This document shows positions 1-5,888 of a DNA stretch of 8,056 nt, piece by piece (position 1 is the first letter of the stretch; each line of letters starts with the position of its first letter). Under the pieces are notes generated by a model. The model had not been told where the DNA came from, ran no database searches, and worked only from the letters and a program-made list of their open reading frames with translations. Made by a program: the position numbers and the translations under genes. Source of the DNA: an uncultured Rhodospirillaceae bacterium (lineage in GTDB: Bacteria > Pseudomonadota > Alphaproteobacteria > RF32 > CAG-239); contig OMQZ01000213.1 of assembly GCA_900313355.1 (NCBI GenBank), positions 1 to 8,056 on the forward strand, written 5' to 3'.

Positions 1-114
1 AGGTTCCTTAATATACAGACTTCTTACTTTTTATTAAAGCACGCTGCCTGTATATCCTCTTCTTATCTACTCTCTTCTATAACTCCGAAGCTTACGTTCC
101 CGTCCGCGTCGGTG
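1..114 (-). other. Leader of a probable rRNA or other stable-RNA operon (gene body outside the window)
   Basis: This is the presumed transcript of the strong leftward promoter; no ORF of any size is evident in it. It begins with a GC-rich segment (about 89-114). Near its far end an 8-bp stem can form between 48-55 and 11-18 (ATATACAG with CTGTATAT). Between the two arms, in the RNA sense, is TGCTTTAATAA, which loosely resembles the boxA antitermination element of rRNA leaders (TGCTCTTTAACA). Promoter strength, A-tracts, GC-rich start and boxA-like element together suggest the 5' leader of an rRNA operon with 16S left of position 1. A leader of a highly expressed protein gene is the main alternative. 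Confidence 0.38.
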
Positions 115-120
115 AGTGTG

Positions 121-190
121 CTTATAACCTATCACTTTGTCCTTGTCAACACCTTTTTTAATTTTTTTTCGTTTTTTTGAAAGTTTTTTA
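121..190 (-). promoter_or_regulatory. Strong leftward promoter with phased A-tract upstream element
   Basis: Read on the minus strand, a perfect -35 TTGACA (144-149) is followed by a 17-bp spacer and a -10 TATAAG (121-126), so transcription should start near 114 and run left. Upstream of the -35, the minus strand carries four A-runs of 6 to 8 bases (154-159, 162-169, 172-178, 184-189). They are spaced about 8-12 bp apart, as expected for an UP element and/or intrinsically curved DNA. The stretch just after the -10 is GC-rich, unlike the rest of this AT-rich region; such discriminators are typical of stringently controlled stable-RNA promoters. The hexamers and A-runs are seen directly. The stable-RNA assignment is inference. 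Confidence 0.75.
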
Positions 191-371
191 TAAGTGATTG
201 ATTCTAAATGTTTTTATTTTGTGCAAAAAGACCTCAAAAACACCTGAACAGGTAAAATTTATCACAAAAAAGAAAAAACTTCCAGCCATACATATGTACA
301 TATATTTAAAAGTATATATACGATTCTAAAAAAGTTTTATCTGTATCGATCACTTCTTTATTCAAATGAAC
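191..371. other. AT-rich intergenic region without a recognisable gene
   Basis: This gap lies between the leftward and rightward promoters. No ORF with a ribosome-binding site and no RNA gene was recognised on either strand. It holds two small symmetric elements, ACCTG-AA-CAGGT (242-253) and the perfect 12-bp palindrome ATATGTACATAT (292-303). Either could be an operator, or chance in AT-rich DNA. Confidence 0.5.
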
Positions 372-400
372 TTGACACCATCCCTAATTTATGTTATCTT
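372..400 (+). promoter_or_regulatory. Rightward promoter for the 455-aa protein gene
   Basis: A perfect -35 TTGACA (372-377), a 17-bp spacer and a -10 TATCTT (395-400) predict a transcript starting near 407. This leaves an untranslated leader of about 150 nt before the start codon at 558, long enough for the folded elements described there. Confidence 0.7.
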
Positions 401-406
401 GATACT

Positions 407-557
407 CAGAGCGAAGGTTGACGCTTGCTGCCTGCCCATGTAGGCGAACTCGGATGAGACAACTTGTTGAATTTATCACTGCAAAACCCTTAAATAAAGA
501 GGATTTTTGACAGGCAGGCATCAAAATAAACATCCTCTGATTATAGGAGATTTTGCT
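407..557 (+). promoter_or_regulatory. Structured 5' leader, candidate cis-acting regulator
   Basis: Three consecutive stem-loops can be drawn. (1) 410-413 pairs with 422-425. (2) 430-435 pairs with 440-445 around the tetraloop CCAT. (3) A larger hairpin joins 498-504 (AGAGGAT) to 532-538 (ATCCTCT), continued by 505-510 (TTTTGA) with 521-526 (TCAAAA); a 5-nt bulge lies on the 3' side, and 511-520 is the loop. Eight bases of that loop (513-520, GGCAGGCA) are exactly complementary to 429-436 (TGCCTGCC), so hairpin 2 competes with a pseudoknot or long-range helix. TCCT at 533-536 is also complementary to AGGA (545-548) in the ribosome-binding site, so hairpin 3 could expose or hide that site. It matches no riboswitch family that I recognise. 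The pairings are seen; the regulatory role is inferred. Confidence 0.4.
454..510 (+). CDS. Possible 18-codon leader peptide ORF
   Basis: ATG at 454 opens an 18-codon frame (MRQLVEFITAKPLNKEDF) that ends at TGA 508-510, inside the large leader hairpin (498-538) and about 35 nt before the next ribosome-binding site. Its own Shine-Dalgarno is weak: only AGG at 442-444, about nine bases upstream. There is no run of one amino acid like that of classical attenuator peptides. If translated, a terminating ribosome would melt the 5' arm of hairpin 3 and could couple leader translation to the downstream gene. A short ORF of this size could also be chance. Confidence 0.2.
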   Translation: MRQLVEFITAKPLNKEDF

Positions 558-1925
558 ATGAAAACTTTACCCTTAAGCTTAACCCAAAAAACGCTTGAAA
601 AACTGTTTCAAGATGGCACTTGTTTGACATTCAATCCGATAGGCCCGACCTACGGACGGTCAATTATGGAAAGACAGAGAGAATACAAATTAAAACACAA
701 TGTTAAAGATGTATGGATTATCCAAAAATTAAACACCTTACCATTAGAACACTACAATGTACCGTTCCATTTTTTCTCAAACGGCGTACTCATCCACAGA
801 TTTAATCCGACAAAAGATTATTCTTACATGCTGGAAAAGATAAAAAAGGCTTTATCGTTGCACGGATACAAAATCAAAAAAATTTACGGACCTCAAGTCC
901 AATTTGACATATTCGGATATAGCGAGTTTTTGCAAAAAATTTCAAAATATGCCGACATACAATATCCGCCGGAACAAAATCTCGAAATTATGCCGCTTCC
1001 TGACAAAGATTCATTCTTAAAAAAGTGTTTTGATAAAAACAATATTTTATTAACCGCTTCTAAATTTGAACAAATTGCCCCGACATATCGCAAATTTCTT
1101 GCGCTTTTTGAAGACGGCTCATTCTTTGTCTCAAAAGATTATAAAGGCGGAAATTCTATCAATGACCCCGAAACGACATATGATTTTACGTTCAAATATA
1201 ATCAATACGTCTATCTCAAACGTTTATATGTTCCTCAAGACTATATAGAAGCCTTATACGAAAAAGCCAAAACTTTTGATTGGTATATATCAGAAAACGA
1301 AGCCTTAAAAAATCTGCCGCCTCAAGAAAATTTAACAGATGAAGAAAAATTTAAAATGCAAGATTATATCAAAACGCTTCTTGAAAACCGAAAATGTATC
1401 AGCGTAACACTTCCACCTTCAACGGCTCCATATATAGGGCACATTGCACCGCATCATGATTGGTATGTCTTGTTTAATGACGGCAAATTAATCTTAAGCA
1501 AAGACAGGCACGAGGTAGAAAACAAAGCCCAAATCAAAACGCTTCAATTAAGCTATCCCGACCTAAAATTTGACATTGAATATGTTCCCGAACATTACAT
1601 TGCCGCAATTTACGAAGAAGTTTCCAAAATCCAAAAAACGGCTAAAGATATCTATCTTGAAATCTTAAAGCAAAAAGCGCGAGCCTTAAAGAAACTGCTT
1701 CAAATTCCGCACCATGAAGCTCTGGAGCTTTCGGCTCAAATGGTCGGTTTTAAATCTTGGAAAGACACACTTTCAATGAATGAACGGAACGCCAGATATG
1801 CAATCGAACGAGAAAACGAAAAAAAGCAATATGCTTTAGAACAGGGCAAAGACCCTCTTCAAAGAGAGTATAACATATACCTCCAAACAAAAGCGGCAAT
1901 AAAACACCAAGCCAAAAAGATATAG
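558..1925 (+). CDS. Unrecognised 455-aa protein with three tandem repeats and a C-terminal HEALEL/GFxxW motif
   Basis: No overall family is recognised. The ATG at 558 was chosen because AGGAG (545-549) lies 8 bases upstream; the in-frame TTG at 507 falls inside a leader hairpin and lacks a well-placed site. There is no signal peptide or membrane segment, so it is probably cytoplasmic. Three degenerate repeats are visible, roughly residues 11-130, 151-239 and 266-357. Each starts with a helix-like LxKxF/L segment, passes an xAPxY/xGPTY turn, has a beta-like strand with (N/D)G (FSNGVLIHRF, FEDGSFFVSKD, FNDGKLILSKD), and ends near a helix (FLQKISK, YIEALYEKAK, YIAAIYEEVSK). Residues about 366-410 hold HHEALEL (385-391) and GFKSWKD (397-403), matching a short helical motif known next to glyoxalase-related and plasmid proteins (HSxALELxAxxxGFxxWxxL). 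The tail is charged and helical. Expressed from its own promoter through a long folded leader and closed by a strong terminator, so probably monocistronic. Function unknown. Confidence 0.88.
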   Translation: MKTLPLSLTQKTLEKLFQDGTCLTFNPIGPTYGRSIMERQREYKLKHNVKDVWIIQKLNTLPLEHYNVPFHFFSNGVLIHRFNPTKDYSYMLEKIKKALSLHGYKIKKIYGPQVQFDIFGYSEFLQKISKYADIQYPPEQNLEIMPLPDKDSFLKKCFDKNNILLTASKFEQIAPTYRKFLALFEDGSFFVSKDYKGGNSINDPETTYDFTFKYNQYVYLKRLYVPQDYIEALYEKAKTFDWYISENEALKNLPPQENLTDEEKFKMQDYIKTLLENRKCISVTLPPSTAPYIGHIAPHHDWYVLFNDGKLILSKDRHEVENKAQIKTLQLSYPDLKFDIEYVPEHYIAAIYEEVSKIQKTAKDIYLEILKQKARALKKLLQIPHHEALELSAQMVGFKSWKDTLSMNERNARYAIERENEKKQYALEQGKDPLQREYNIYLQTKAAIKHQAKKI

Positions 1926-1970
1926 CAATTGAAAAAGCGAAAGTTGCAAAACTCAACATTCGTTAAATTT

Positions 1971-1993
1971 AAAGCCCCTTCAAAAGGGGCTTT
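1971..1993. terminator. Bidirectional intrinsic terminator between convergent genes
   Basis: A 10-bp stem (1971-1980 with 1984-1993, core AGCCCC/GGGGCT) has a 3-base loop; a 7-base loop results if the inner T-A pairs stay open. It is flanked by A on the left and T on the right, so each strand ends in a U-run. It lies between the stop codons at 1925 (plus) and 2008 (minus) and can end both transcripts. Confidence 0.88.
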
Positions 1994-2007
1994 TATTAAA
2001 GGATTAT

Positions 2008-2388
2008 TTAGTGCCTTTTACCATGATGACCACCGCCATGATGTCCTGAATTATGGTGAATCACTGCCGGCGCTCTGTGTTTATGGTGATGATGGACATG
2101 GAACCCGTCGAAGAGCAATGCTCCGATGACTGCTGTTGTCACGCCGGCTGCAAAAGCCGAACCTGTTGAATAGCTGTCGTAATAATAGCTGTTGCGCACA
2201 ACCGGCGATGAACGCACGACAGTTACCTGTGGCTGTGTCGTAACATACGAAGGCGCAGCATAAGTTGTTGTGGTCGTTGTTGTCATCTGCCCTGTCACAT
2301 AGCCGTTGTCATCAATCACAAAATATGTTTCAGCCATGGCATTTGTTGCACAAAGCATAAAAGTTAAAGCATACAAAAGTTTTTTCAT
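2008..2388 (-). CDS. Small exported His/Gly-rich protein of unknown function (126 aa)
   Basis: The start at 2388 gives a standard signal peptide: MKK, a hydrophobic core, then AMA at 17-19 before Glu20. AAGGA lies about 8 bases upstream. An in-frame ATG at 2421 would put a polar extension before the signal and is rejected. The mature part begins ETYFVIDDNGYV, then has seven threonines (36-42) and a Thr/Val/Ser/Tyr-rich stretch. A glycine- and alanine-rich hydrophobic segment follows (about 76-93, FAAGVTTAVIGALLF). The tail has 13 histidines in its last 30 residues (H97, HHHH 99-102 and several HH pairs). The export signal is clear. The single hydrophobic segment may anchor it in, or associate it with, a membrane. 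The His tail suggests binding of Ni, Zn, Cu or Co, but no enzymatic motif is visible. It is divergent from infC and has no clear promoter of its own in the AT-rich gap. Cys13 lies within the signal peptide and does not form a good lipobox. Confidence 0.8.
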   Translation of the reverse strand: MKKLLYALTFMLCATNAMAETYFVIDDNGYVTGQMTTTTTTTYAAPSYVTTQPQVTVVRSSPVVRNSYYYDSYSTGSAFAAGVTTAVIGALLFDGFHVHHHHKHRAPAVIHHNSGHHGGGHHGKRH

Positions 2389-2472
2389 AATTTCATTCCT
2401 TTTCAAAAAATAACCATACACCTAATAAAACGAAAAGCAAAAAAAAATGTTCATATTTATTTGTAATTTTTC

Positions 2473-2501
2473 TTGATAATTATTATTTATTCAAATAAAA
2501 T
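2473..2501 (+). promoter_or_regulatory. Promoter of infC
   Basis: -35 TTGATA (2473-2478), 17-bp spacer and -10 TAAAAT (2496-2501) predict a start near 2508, leaving a leader of under 30 nt before the infC ribosome-binding site. The flanking DNA is extremely AT-rich, so hexamers arise easily by chance, but spacing and position fit. Confidence 0.6.
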
Positions 2502-2525
2502 AATATTGTTCGATTAATTTTTTAT

Positions 2526-2538
2526 GGAGGTTCCTATA
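2526..2538 (+). promoter_or_regulatory. infC: infC ribosome-binding site and AUA start codon
   Basis: A perfect Shine-Dalgarno GGAGG (2526-2530) is followed after 5 bases by ATA (2536-2538), in frame with IF-3. The only in-frame ATG (2524) overlaps this Shine-Dalgarno by its G and has only an AT-rich run upstream, so it is a poor start. Rare start codons on infC (AUU in Escherichia coli) are the established basis of IF-3 autoregulation, since IF-3 rejects initiation at non-canonical codons. Confidence 0.75.
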
Positions 2539-3075
2539 GCAACAGAAAATTTTTCTGCGCCAGTACGCAACGATGACGGACCGCGCATTAACGAAGAAAT
2601 AAAAGTCAAACAAGTTCGTTTAATTGATGAAATGGGTGAAAACAGAGGCATTGTCTCGATCAAAGAAGCTCTTGAAATTGCAGATAACGCCGGTCTTGAT
2701 TTAATTGAGATTTCTCCGCAGGCCAACCCACCTGTTTGTAAAGTTTTAGATTTCGGCAAATATAAATATGAAGTTCAAAAACGTAAAAACGAAGCCAAAA
2801 AGAATCAAAAAGTTGTCAACATTAAAGAATTAAAACTTCGTCCTGCGATTGATACGCACGATTATGACGTTAAATTAAAACAAGCCAAAAAGTTTTTAAG
2901 CCAAGGTGACAAGGTGAAGTTCACAATGCGTTTCAAAGGAAGAGAATTGAGCGCAAATAACATGGGAAAAGAAATTTTGGATAAAATCATTGAAGATTTG
3001 GAATTGGTCGGCAAAGTCGATTCGGCCCCGAAATTAGAAGGAAAACAGATGTCAATGATGATGTCTCCGGCCTAA
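2536..3075 (+). CDS. infC: Translation initiation factor IF-3
   Basis: IF-3 binds the 30S subunit, blocks premature joining of 50S and checks start codon and initiator tRNA. The 179-aa product (from the AUA start) has the usual length. The N-terminal domain runs from GPRINEEI (about residue 15) through VRLIDEMGENRGIVS and EISPQANPPVCK. The family signature KVLDFGKYKYEVQK is complete. A lysine-rich linker follows (KRKNEAKKNQK), then the C-terminal domain with KELKLRP, HDYDVKLKQAKKFL, GDKVKFTMRFKGRE and the ending LEGKQMSMMMSPA. The sequence resembles alphaproteobacterial IF-3. It stands alone here: thrS is not upstream and rpmI-rplT are not downstream. A terminator follows directly. If the ATG at 2524 were used, four residues (MEVP) would precede the AUA codon, which would then be read as Ile. 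Identification is secure; the start codon is a reasoned choice. Confidence 0.97.
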   Translation: MATENFSAPVRNDDGPRINEEIKVKQVRLIDEMGENRGIVSIKEALEIADNAGLDLIEISPQANPPVCKVLDFGKYKYEVQKRKNEAKKNQKVVNIKELKLRPAIDTHDYDVKLKQAKKFLSQGDKVKFTMRFKGRELSANNMGKEILDKIIEDLELVGKVDSAPKLEGKQMSMMMSPA

Positions 3076-3085
3076 AACGAAAGCG

Positions 3086-3130
3086 AGCAATAAAAAAAGC
3101 ACCTCCTTTAAGGTGCTTTTTTTTATTGCT
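3086..3130. terminator. Bidirectional terminator between infC and the 709-aa protein gene
   Basis: A 13-bp stem (3092-3104 with 3111-3123, core AGCACCT/AGGTGCT) has a 6-base loop and runs of A on the left and T on the right. With one bulged T it extends outward through AGCAAT (3086-3091) and ATTGCT (3125-3130). The outer arm reaches into the stop codon of the minus-strand gene (3129-3131). Both convergent transcripts can end here. Confidence 0.9.
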
Positions 3131-5258
3131 ATATCTCGCGACCTGAAGAAACCTTAGGCTTAGGTTGCGTTTTTTGCTCTTGAGATTTTTGCTCTTCTTT
3201 CTTCGCCTTTTCTTCAGCTTTTTTCTTATCTTGCGCCAAAATTTCAATAGACTTTTCATAGAACAAACCGAAGTGCTTTTCAGGAACTTCAAGCGGATTA
3301 ATACCAATATCTTTCTTGAGCTTTCGGTTCATTTCCGTAAGCTGACCTTGCGCAACGCTCCAAGCATCACCCAACAAAATCGGAACAGCTCGTTTTGTAT
3401 TTGATGCATCACTTTTACGAATTCGATCAACAATATCCGCATCAGCGTTTTTCAGTTGTCTTTCATATAATATGGTATAAATTCTCTGATAATCAGCCTT
3501 GTTTAATTCTTTAATCTTTTTATTAGACACAACAGCTAAAAGTTCTTTCTTTTCTTCACTGCTTAAACGTACCATTGTCACATTTCCGACCTCATCTCTG
3601 ACCGGATTTGACATCAATTGATCTAATCGGCTTGCAAAGCGTGCCTCAAGATTATTATCATCACCAACCACAAGATCAAAAACGCGAGCCAAGGTATGCG
3701 TTGCCGCAATCACACTCGCAGCACCGGTACGTTTATTCAAACTACCCTTTCTGATGGTCGTATCTGCCATATTATATAAGCCATCTGAGGCGACATATGC
3801 TTTTCTGAAATTTTCAAATTTACTCTCAAATTCAGCTGCCTCGCGCAAATCAGATTGGTTATCAATTAAATAGCGAGCTTCGTTTTTCTTTTTACGAATA
3901 TATTCCAAATCACTGATTGGCAACTCTTTGCCGCTATTTTTTGCGTTTTCTTCCCATTGTTCCATCAAAGAACGTTCAAAATTAGCATACTCTTGGGTTG
4001 AAAGTTTTTCTTTTGCCGCTTTGAGCATCATATCAGCTTTTTGTGTGCTATAACTGCAGCCGGTCGGCACAATCCCTCTTTCAGCGCAAGCCTTCATCCA
4101 TGTCGACTTATCACAGTTCGGCAAATTTTTCAAATTCAAATGTGTAATACCTGTCTTTTTAATTTCACCCATAAAATCACTAGCTAATCCGGCATCCATA
4201 GGTTTTCCCGCAGGCGTTCCATAGCCAAAATAAAACTTGCCGTCATTATCTTGAGAAACATACAACCTTGCTGAAAAAGTCGGAACACGAACTCTTGAAT
4301 TTTTAGGATCCGGCTTTCCGTCATTTTCATAGTTTTTCGGATCCTCTTTATCATAAATGCTGAACACATAGGTTCTTCTGCCGTCGATTTTTTTGACATG
4401 CTCCCAATAAGACAAACCTCTTCTTTTATGTAAATCCTTCGTCAAAAAATTATTCATATTCTTGACAATATCGTCAAGAGAAACAGCTTTTGCAGAATTT
4501 TTCAGGTTCTCTTTAGCCTGCTGCGCCGCTTTTCCCAAACCGGCAGTATCAACATACGTATCAACATCATCAACAAGCCGGACATAATCGCTGACTTGAG
4601 CTCCTTTAGAATCATTTTCATCTTCGCTCGGTTTTTCAGGTCCCGGATTTTCAGCTATTTTTCTTGCTTGTTCTTCCTGATATTTTTCCATTAAATCAGC
4701 AAGCTTTGCATCTAAATCAACAACGCCGTCCTTCATCGGAACATCAAGTCCAAAAGTTGAAAACCCGTATTTCGAGCAGAACTCAAAAATGCGGTTTAAC
4801 CTTTCTTCATTTAGTTTTGCAATTGTTTCATCAGGGATGTGAATTTGACCGACAAACTGATCCGGTTCTTCCTTGTCTGCTGTTTTATGCGATGCCTTAT
4901 GAACAGACAAACCGAAAACGAGATCATTGTCAAGCTTACATTCTAATTCAAGCTGAGAAGATGGAGAAACCACATCTGATTTTTCATCTTCAATTTTAGG
5001 TCTGCGGTATTCCACTTCCTTAAATTCATACTTACAACCCTTGCCGTCATCGAACATTTCACAAGACTTATCTTTAACTTCATACAAAACCGAAAATTCT
5101 TGAGCATAATTCGGATTATTCAAATATTTTTCATATTGCGCCCGTTCTTCATCATCACCCAAAATTTTCAAAGATTCCAATTTTTGCTTAATCTTCTCAG
5201 GTGAATATGTGTCAAACTGGTGCGAAACACAAGCGGTCTCAAAACAATTTCTCGCCAT
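3129..5258 (-). CDS. Unrecognised 709-aa protein with LPD7-like segment(s)
   Basis: The overall family is not recognised. ATG at 5258 has an ideal AAGGAG (5265-5270) six bases upstream. There is no signal peptide or membrane helix, so it is likely cytoplasmic or exported by another route. Residues about 325-405 read as a small alpha/beta domain: a strand ARLYVS, FYFGYGTPAGKP, a helix ASDFMGEIKKTG, a strand ITHLNLKNLP, then WMKACAERGIVPTG. This layout (residue patch, W-x-x-A-x-x-RGI, G) resembles LPD7-type domains found in large relaxase, phage and effector polyproteins. Residues about 102-183 show a weaker version (CKLDNDLVFGLSV ... RIFEFCSKYGFSTFGLDVP). Between them lies an acidic linker (200-220). 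The second half (410-675) is mostly charged helices, and 676-709 is a Lys/Glu/Gln low-complexity tail. It is downstream of rsmD in the same orientation, 87 bp apart, but has its own promoter. No partner gene points to a function. Confidence 0.88.
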   Translation of the reverse strand: MARNCFETACVSHQFDTYSPEKIKQKLESLKILGDDEERAQYEKYLNNPNYAQEFSVLYEVKDKSCEMFDDGKGCKYEFKEVEYRRPKIEDEKSDVVSPSSQLELECKLDNDLVFGLSVHKASHKTADKEEPDQFVGQIHIPDETIAKLNEERLNRIFEFCSKYGFSTFGLDVPMKDGVVDLDAKLADLMEKYQEEQARKIAENPGPEKPSEDENDSKGAQVSDYVRLVDDVDTYVDTAGLGKAAQQAKENLKNSAKAVSLDDIVKNMNNFLTKDLHKRRGLSYWEHVKKIDGRRTYVFSIYDKEDPKNYENDGKPDPKNSRVRVPTFSARLYVSQDNDGKFYFGYGTPAGKPMDAGLASDFMGEIKKTGITHLNLKNLPNCDKSTWMKACAERGIVPTGCSYSTQKADMMLKAAKEKLSTQEYANFERSLMEQWEENAKNSGKELPISDLEYIRKKKNEARYLIDNQSDLREAAEFESKFENFRKAYVASDGLYNMADTTIRKGSLNKRTGAASVIAATHTLARVFDLVVGDDNNLEARFASRLDQLMSNPVRDEVGNVTMVRLSSEEKKELLAVVSNKKIKELNKADYQRIYTILYERQLKNADADIVDRIRKSDASNTKRAVPILLGDAWSVAQGQLTEMNRKLKKDIGINPLEVPEKHFGLFYEKSIEILAQDKKKAEEKAKKEEQKSQEQKTQPKPKVSSGREI

Positions 5259-5298
5259 CAGATACTCCTTGAATTGCGTGGCTTATTTTCTTGGTTAA

Positions 5299-5327
5299 AG
5301 AATATCACATTTTTTTAACACGTGCAA
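5299..5327 (-). promoter_or_regulatory. Promoter of the 709-aa protein gene
   Basis: On the minus strand, -35 TTGCAC (5322-5327), a 17-bp spacer and -10 TATTCT (5299-5304) predict a start near 5292, about 34 nt before the start codon. It lies between the rsmD stop codon and this gene. No terminator is visible after rsmD, so read-through from rluB-rsmD may add to expression. Confidence 0.6.
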
Positions 5328-5345
5328 TAACTTTTTATGACAAAA

Positions 5346-5888
5346 TTATGAACAAAAAGTATACAAACGTACTTTTGCCATACCATAAATTCTCTCATCC
5401 AAAAGTTCGAAAAAAGATGACAAAGTCAAGTCCTCGTTATATCTTGTCTCAACCACACAAAGAGCGCCTTCTTCAATAAAACCGCCTGACAAAAGACTCT
5501 CCAATGCTTTTTCATTGAGCCCTTTATCATAAGGCGCATCACAAAAAATCAAATCATATTTTTCCTTCAGATGCAAAGAGCGCGTCGCATCAGCACAAAC
5601 AATTTTAATTTTGTCATCTTCTTTGACAAACAATTTAGCATTTCTTAAAACAAGTTGCGTATTTTTATCAATAAAACAAACACTTTGAGCGCCTCTTGAA
5701 AGAGCCTCAAATCCCAAAGCACCTGTGCCCGCAAAAACATCTAAAACTTTGCGCCCTTCCACACCGCCGATTTTAGAATATAAAATATTAAATATTGCCT
5801 CTCGTGCGCGATCCGAAGTCGGCCTTACATCGTCGCTTTTAGGCTCAAAAAGGTTTTTCCCTCGATATTTTCCACCAACGATTCTCAT
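5346..5888 (-). CDS. rsmD: 16S rRNA (guanine966-N2)-methyltransferase RsmD
   Basis: RsmD methylates N2 of G966 in 16S rRNA from S-adenosylmethionine during late 30S assembly. The 180-aa product opens with the family's MRIVGGKYRGKNL and has RPTSDRAREAIFNIL (22-36), the SAM-binding motif I DVFAGTGALGFEALSRGA (50-67), an acidic motif II (FIDKN, 72-76) and motif IV at 117-120. Motif IV here reads DAPY, where RsmD and related N-methyltransferases usually have DPPY or DPPF; this is a possible lineage variant that keeps the aspartate, second proline and aromatic residue. Length is slightly short of the E. coli enzyme (198 aa) but complete. Its ATG overlaps the rluB stop in ATGA (5885-5888), implying translational coupling; both act on rRNA. 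Confidence 0.95.
   Translation of the reverse strand: MRIVGGKYRGKNLFEPKSDDVRPTSDRAREAIFNILYSKIGGVEGRKVLDVFAGTGALGFEALSRGAQSVCFIDKNTQLVLRNAKLFVKEDDKIKIVCADATRSLHLKEKYDLIFCDAPYDKGLNEKALESLLSGGFIEEGALCVVETRYNEDLTLSSFFELLDERIYGMAKVRLYTFCS

Noticed and set aside
292..303. Perfect palindrome ATATGTACATAT as an operator
   Set aside because: It lies in a very AT-rich tract of repeated ATA/TAT, where such palindromes arise by chance; it is noted but not called.
507..557. TTG at 507 as the start of the 455-aa protein, adding 17 residues
   Set aside because: The extension lies within the predicted leader hairpin, its Shine-Dalgarno-like GAGGA is too close (3 bases), and ATG 558 has AGGAG at good spacing.
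893..1959. Short ORFs on both strands overlapping the 455-aa gene (893-1093 minus, 1066-1248 plus, 1750-1959 minus)
   Set aside because: They are shadows in other frames without ribosome-binding sites or recognisable sequence.
2389..2421. ATG at 2421 as the start of the His-rich protein
   Set aside because: It puts a polar extension before a standard MKK signal peptide, and the better ribosome-binding site serves 2388.
3165..3404. 79-aa plus-strand ORF rich in Leu/Phe, resembling a membrane protein
   Set aside because: It is the antisense of the Lys/Glu-rich C-terminus of the 709-aa protein; the hydrophobicity is a by-product of that codon composition.
4664..4999. 111-aa plus-strand ORF inside the 709-aa gene
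   Set aside because: There is no ribosome-binding site or family resemblance, and it is fully contained in a well-supported gene.
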